From contig JAKSKA010000051.1 of NCBI GenBank assembly GCA_024401915.1, positions 1 to 8,484 of the forward strand: DNA of 8,484 nt, read 5' to 3'. This stretch comes from Bacteroidales bacterium (GTDB lineage: Bacteria; Bacteroidota; Bacteroidia; Bacteroidales; UBA932). Within the stretch, counting starts at the first letter, position 1; every line of letters begins with the position of its first letter. The position numbers and the translations under genes are program-made. Of this stretch, positions 6,963 to 8,484 are shown piece after piece. Below the pieces are notes generated by a model, which saw only the letters and a list, made by a program, of their open reading frames with translations, did no database searches and was not told the origin of the DNA.

Positions 6963-8090
6963 ATGAGAAATGCATTTGGCATCATTGTGCTCCTGTTATG
7001 CACTTTTACAATAGTATCATTCAGACCTAAACCGGACATCAAGTCCCGCACCGATTCGCCAAAGACGACTTTTTCATTCAACGGGCACTGCTCGGAGATG
7101 TTCGGTGCGGCACAGAAAAGTTTTGCCTTCGACAAGGTCAAGCCGTCGAGGGTGAAGGCCTGGCAGAAGAGTTTCCGTCAGGAGTTGAAGAGGCTGACGG
7201 GTGTGTCCGTCATAGAGCAGCAGCTCCAGGGCTATAAGCCGGAGCTCAGGAAAGTTGATTCCGAGGACATAGGTTTTGCTGTCCGCGAGCGCTGGCAGAT
7301 ATGGACCGAGCCGGACGTCAATCTTCCTTTCGTGATGATAATCCCGAAGGATATCGAAGGCAAGGTCCCTCTCGTCATAACCCCGCACGGACACGGAAGG
7401 AATACGGAGCAGTATGCCGGCATATACATCTCGCCCAAGGATAGTATCAAGGCTGTTGACGGCCAGAGGAATATGGCCTTCCTTTTCGCTAAGAAGGGGT
7501 ATATCACGATAACACCTGCCGCACGTGGTTTCGCTGGCACCAACAGGGAAGAGGACAAGAATGCGACTTCGTCCTGTACGGAACTGATGAAGAAGGATGC
7601 CCTCGTTGGAAGGACTCCTGTCGGAGACAGGGTCTGGGACATAATGAGGATACTGGACTGGGCTCTGGAGACGCTTCCGGTGGATCCGTCCAAGGTCATC
7701 CTCACGGGCAATTCCGGTGGCGGTACCCAGACTATCTATGCCGGAGCGATCGATACGCGTATTAGTATATGTATGCCCGCTTCGGCGTTCAGTTCGTTCG
7801 AGGCCAGCATAGGCCTTCTGAAGCATTGTGCCTGCAATTATATCCCCGGGATAATGAACTATGGGGATATGGGCGATATCCTGGGACTGGTTGCTCCCCG
7901 CCCGCTGTGCATAATCCAGGGCAAGGATGACCACATCTTCCCCCTTCAGGGCGCGAAGGAGCAGTTCGAGACGGTGAAGAAGGTTTACGAGGCCGCCGGC
8001 GCGCCTGACAATTGCGAACTCTTTGTCGGTCACGAAGGTCACCGTTATTATTTCGACGGGGCCGACAACTTCGTGGAGCGGCATTTGTAG
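6963..8090 (+). CDS. Secreted alpha/beta hydrolase, acetylxylan-esterase-like
   Basis: A 375-aa protein with an N-terminal hydrophobic segment (MRNAFG then IIVLLLCTFTIVSF, residues 1-20), a signal peptide or anchor, so probably periplasmic. The hydrolase core shows PLVITPHGHGRN (136-147, oxyanion-hole region), GYITITPAARGFAG (179-192), the nucleophile elbow GNSGGG with Ser251, Asp322/Asp323 in GKDDHIFP, and His360 in GHEGHRYY: a complete Ser-Asp-His triad. The family resembles Bacteroidota hydrolases often named acetylxylan esterase; carbohydrate deacylation is a plausible but unproven role. ATG 6963 is chosen because it opens the hydrophobic signal; the in-frame ATG at 6900 would add 21 polar residues and lie inside the thioesterase gene. 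The gap to the thioesterase stop is 10 bp without a Shine-Dalgarno sequence, so it is probably the third gene of the operon. Confidence 0.85.
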   Translation: MRNAFGIIVLLLCTFTIVSFRPKPDIKSRTDSPKTTFSFNGHCSEMFGAAQKSFAFDKVKPSRVKAWQKSFRQELKRLTGVSVIEQQLQGYKPELRKVDSEDIGFAVRERWQIWTEPDVNLPFVMIIPKDIEGKVPLVITPHGHGRNTEQYAGIYISPKDSIKAVDGQRNMAFLFAKKGYITITPAARGFAGTNREEDKNATSSCTELMKKDALVGRTPVGDRVWDIMRILDWALETLPVDPSKVILTGNSGGGTQTIYAGAIDTRISICMPASAFSSFEASIGLLKHCACNYIPGIMNYGDMGDILGLVAPRPLCIIQGKDDHIFPLQGAKEQFETVKKVYEAAGAPDNCELFVGHEGHRYYFDGADNFVERHL

Positions 8091-8098
8091 GGGGCGCT

Positions 8099-8120
8099 GC
8101 GGTGCGCGTTGAGACGCGCC
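8099..8120. repeat. GCGCGT-TGAG-ACGCGC hairpin, copy 1
   Basis: Perfect 6-bp stem (8104-8109 with 8114-8119) and TGAG loop, starting 13 nt after the hydrolase stop. The 16-bp string GCGGTGCGCGTTGAGA (8099-8114) recurs exactly at the window end. It could block exonucleases or aid termination, but no U-tract follows. Confidence 0.85.
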
Positions 8121-8146
8121 GGGGTATTCAAGGGGTGACCGATACT

Positions 8147-8278
8147 GGTTTTCAGAGGGTTTTATACACACGAAGTTTGTCTTCTGTTATTTTCAGAGAG
8201 AATCAGGCAAAAACGCTCTGATTTCATTCATTTTTCACATAAATCAGAGAGAATCGGCCTTAAACGCTCTGAAAAACC
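8147..8278. repeat. Nested inverted-repeat element built on TCAGAG/CTCTGA
   Basis: The outer ends are GGTTTTCAGAG (8147-8157) and CTCTGAAAAACC (8267-8278), complementary with one bulged base. A further TTTTCAGAG (8190-8198) pairs perfectly over 9 bp with CTCTGAAAA (8267-8275). Inside lie two direct 29-nt units, 8193-8221 and 8244-8272, matching at about 25 of 29 positions, or 24 of 28 without the differing context base. Each begins TCAGAG and ends CTCTGA. A 22-nt gap separates them. It could be a small MITE-like element, a protein-binding array or a structured RNA. Confidence 0.75.
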
Positions 8279-8344
8279 TCTCTTACTGTAAACAGTCCCG
8301 CTGCCTCCTGACTCGTTTGAGGAGAATGCCAAGTCAGCAATGCC

Positions 8345-8364
8345 GGGCGCGTTGAGACGCGCCT
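8345..8364. repeat. GCGCGT-TGAG-ACGCGC hairpin, copy 2
   Basis: Same stem and loop as copy 1 (8347-8352 with 8357-8362, loop 8353-8356), extended by one G-C pair (8346 with 8363). The flanks differ from copies 1 and 3. Confidence 0.85.
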
Positions 8365-8366
8365 TC

Positions 8367-8387
8367 TTAGGGGGCTCCGCCCCCTGA
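8367..8387. repeat. GC-rich hairpin GGGGGC-TCC-GCCCCC
   Basis: A 6-bp perfect GC stem (8370-8375 with 8379-8384) and TCC loop, extendable by A-T, T-G and T-A pairs to nine pairs. No T-run follows on either strand, so it is not a standard intrinsic terminator. It starts about 5 nt after hairpin copy 2. Confidence 0.75.
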
Positions 8388-8468
8388 CCCGCTCACTGCA
8401 ATATCATTTCGTTCGCTACCCCCGCCGCTCCCTGCCTACCGATTACGCTTCGCTCCATCCCGGCCTCC

Positions 8469-8484
8469 GCGGTGCGCGTTGAGA
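8469..8484. repeat. GCGCGT-TGAG-A... hairpin, copy 3 (cut by window end)
   Basis: Identical over 16 bp to 8099-8114, offset by 370 bp. The 3' stem arm lies beyond the window, so completeness cannot be checked. Confidence 0.75.

Larger units (their letters stand above)
8091..8484. other. Non-coding repeat-rich region downstream of the hydrolase operon
   Basis: No ORF here has a credible start, family motif or ribosome binding site; the short frame reaching 8221 is a shadow running out of the hydrolase gene. The stretch is a patchwork of GC-rich hairpins (8104-8119, 8347-8362, 8370-8384 and a cut copy at 8474-8484) around an AT-richer block (8147-8278) built of TCAGAG/CTCTGA repeats. No U-tract intrinsic terminator is visible on either strand. 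Confidence 0.75.

Noticed and set aside
8104..8130. Intrinsic terminator after the hydrolase gene
   Set aside because: The hairpin is followed by CGGGGTATT, not a T-run, and the same hairpin occurs elsewhere without a gene end; kept only as a repeat.
7074..8171. 365-codon minus-strand open frame opposite the hydrolase gene
   Set aside because: No recognisable domain and antisense to a hydrolase with a complete catalytic triad.
8012..8221. 69-codon plus-strand frame overlapping the hydrolase 3' end
   Set aside because: Arg-rich out-of-frame shadow without a ribosome binding site, running into the non-coding repeats.
8193..8272. CRISPR array: two similar 29-nt units with a 22-nt gap
   Set aside because: Only two units, differing at several internal positions, a short gap and no cas genes; the inverted-repeat ends fit a structured repeat better.

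Overview
The window looks like Bacteroidota, most likely Bacteroidales, chromosomal DNA. The evidence is Bacteroidota-type promoters (TAnnTTTG with an upstream TTTG), mostly absent Shine-Dalgarno sequences, lipoprotein-type GH3 and nuclease proteins, and a bacterial FatA/FatB-like acyl-ACP thioesterase. GC is moderate to high, by eye in the mid-50s percent. The genus cannot be fixed from the sequence alone.

Layout. Positions 1-57 hold the 5' three quarters of a tRNA-Glu(CUC) gene on the minus strand, cut by the window edge. A 76-bp gap carries back-to-back promoters for this tRNA and for a plus-strand gene (134-1861). That gene encodes an exported lipoprotein whose C-terminal half is a His-Asn DNA/RNA non-specific endonuclease, carried on two long Gly-Thr/acidic linkers that flank an unassigned beta-rich domain. 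The nuclease gene meets the next transcription unit tail to tail; the two stop codons share one CTAG. That minus-strand unit runs from 5366 to 1858. It encodes a lipoprotein GH3 beta-glycosidase followed, with an ATGA overlap, by a two-module family-2 glycosyltransferase.

A 105-bp divergent promoter region separates it from a plus-strand operon (5472-8090). This operon encodes a polyprenol-phosphate-mannose-synthase-like glycosyltransferase, an acyl-ACP thioesterase (ATGA overlap) and a secreted alpha/beta hydrolase (10-bp gap). From 8091 to the end there is no convincing gene. This stretch has three copies of a GCGCGT-TGAG-ACGCGC hairpin, a nest of TCAGAG/CTCTGA inverted repeats and a GGGGGC-TCC-GCCCCC hairpin.

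The protein genes point to envelope and glycan work: sugar transfer (two GT2 enzymes), glycoside cleavage (GH3), deacylation (thioesterase, secreted hydrolase) and extracytoplasmic nucleic acid cleavage. No linked pathway can be proven from the sequence. I did not find a clear undescribed defence or mobile system. The least explained parts are the linker-rich nuclease lipoprotein, the fused glycosyltransferase coupled to GH3, and the 3' non-coding repeat block.
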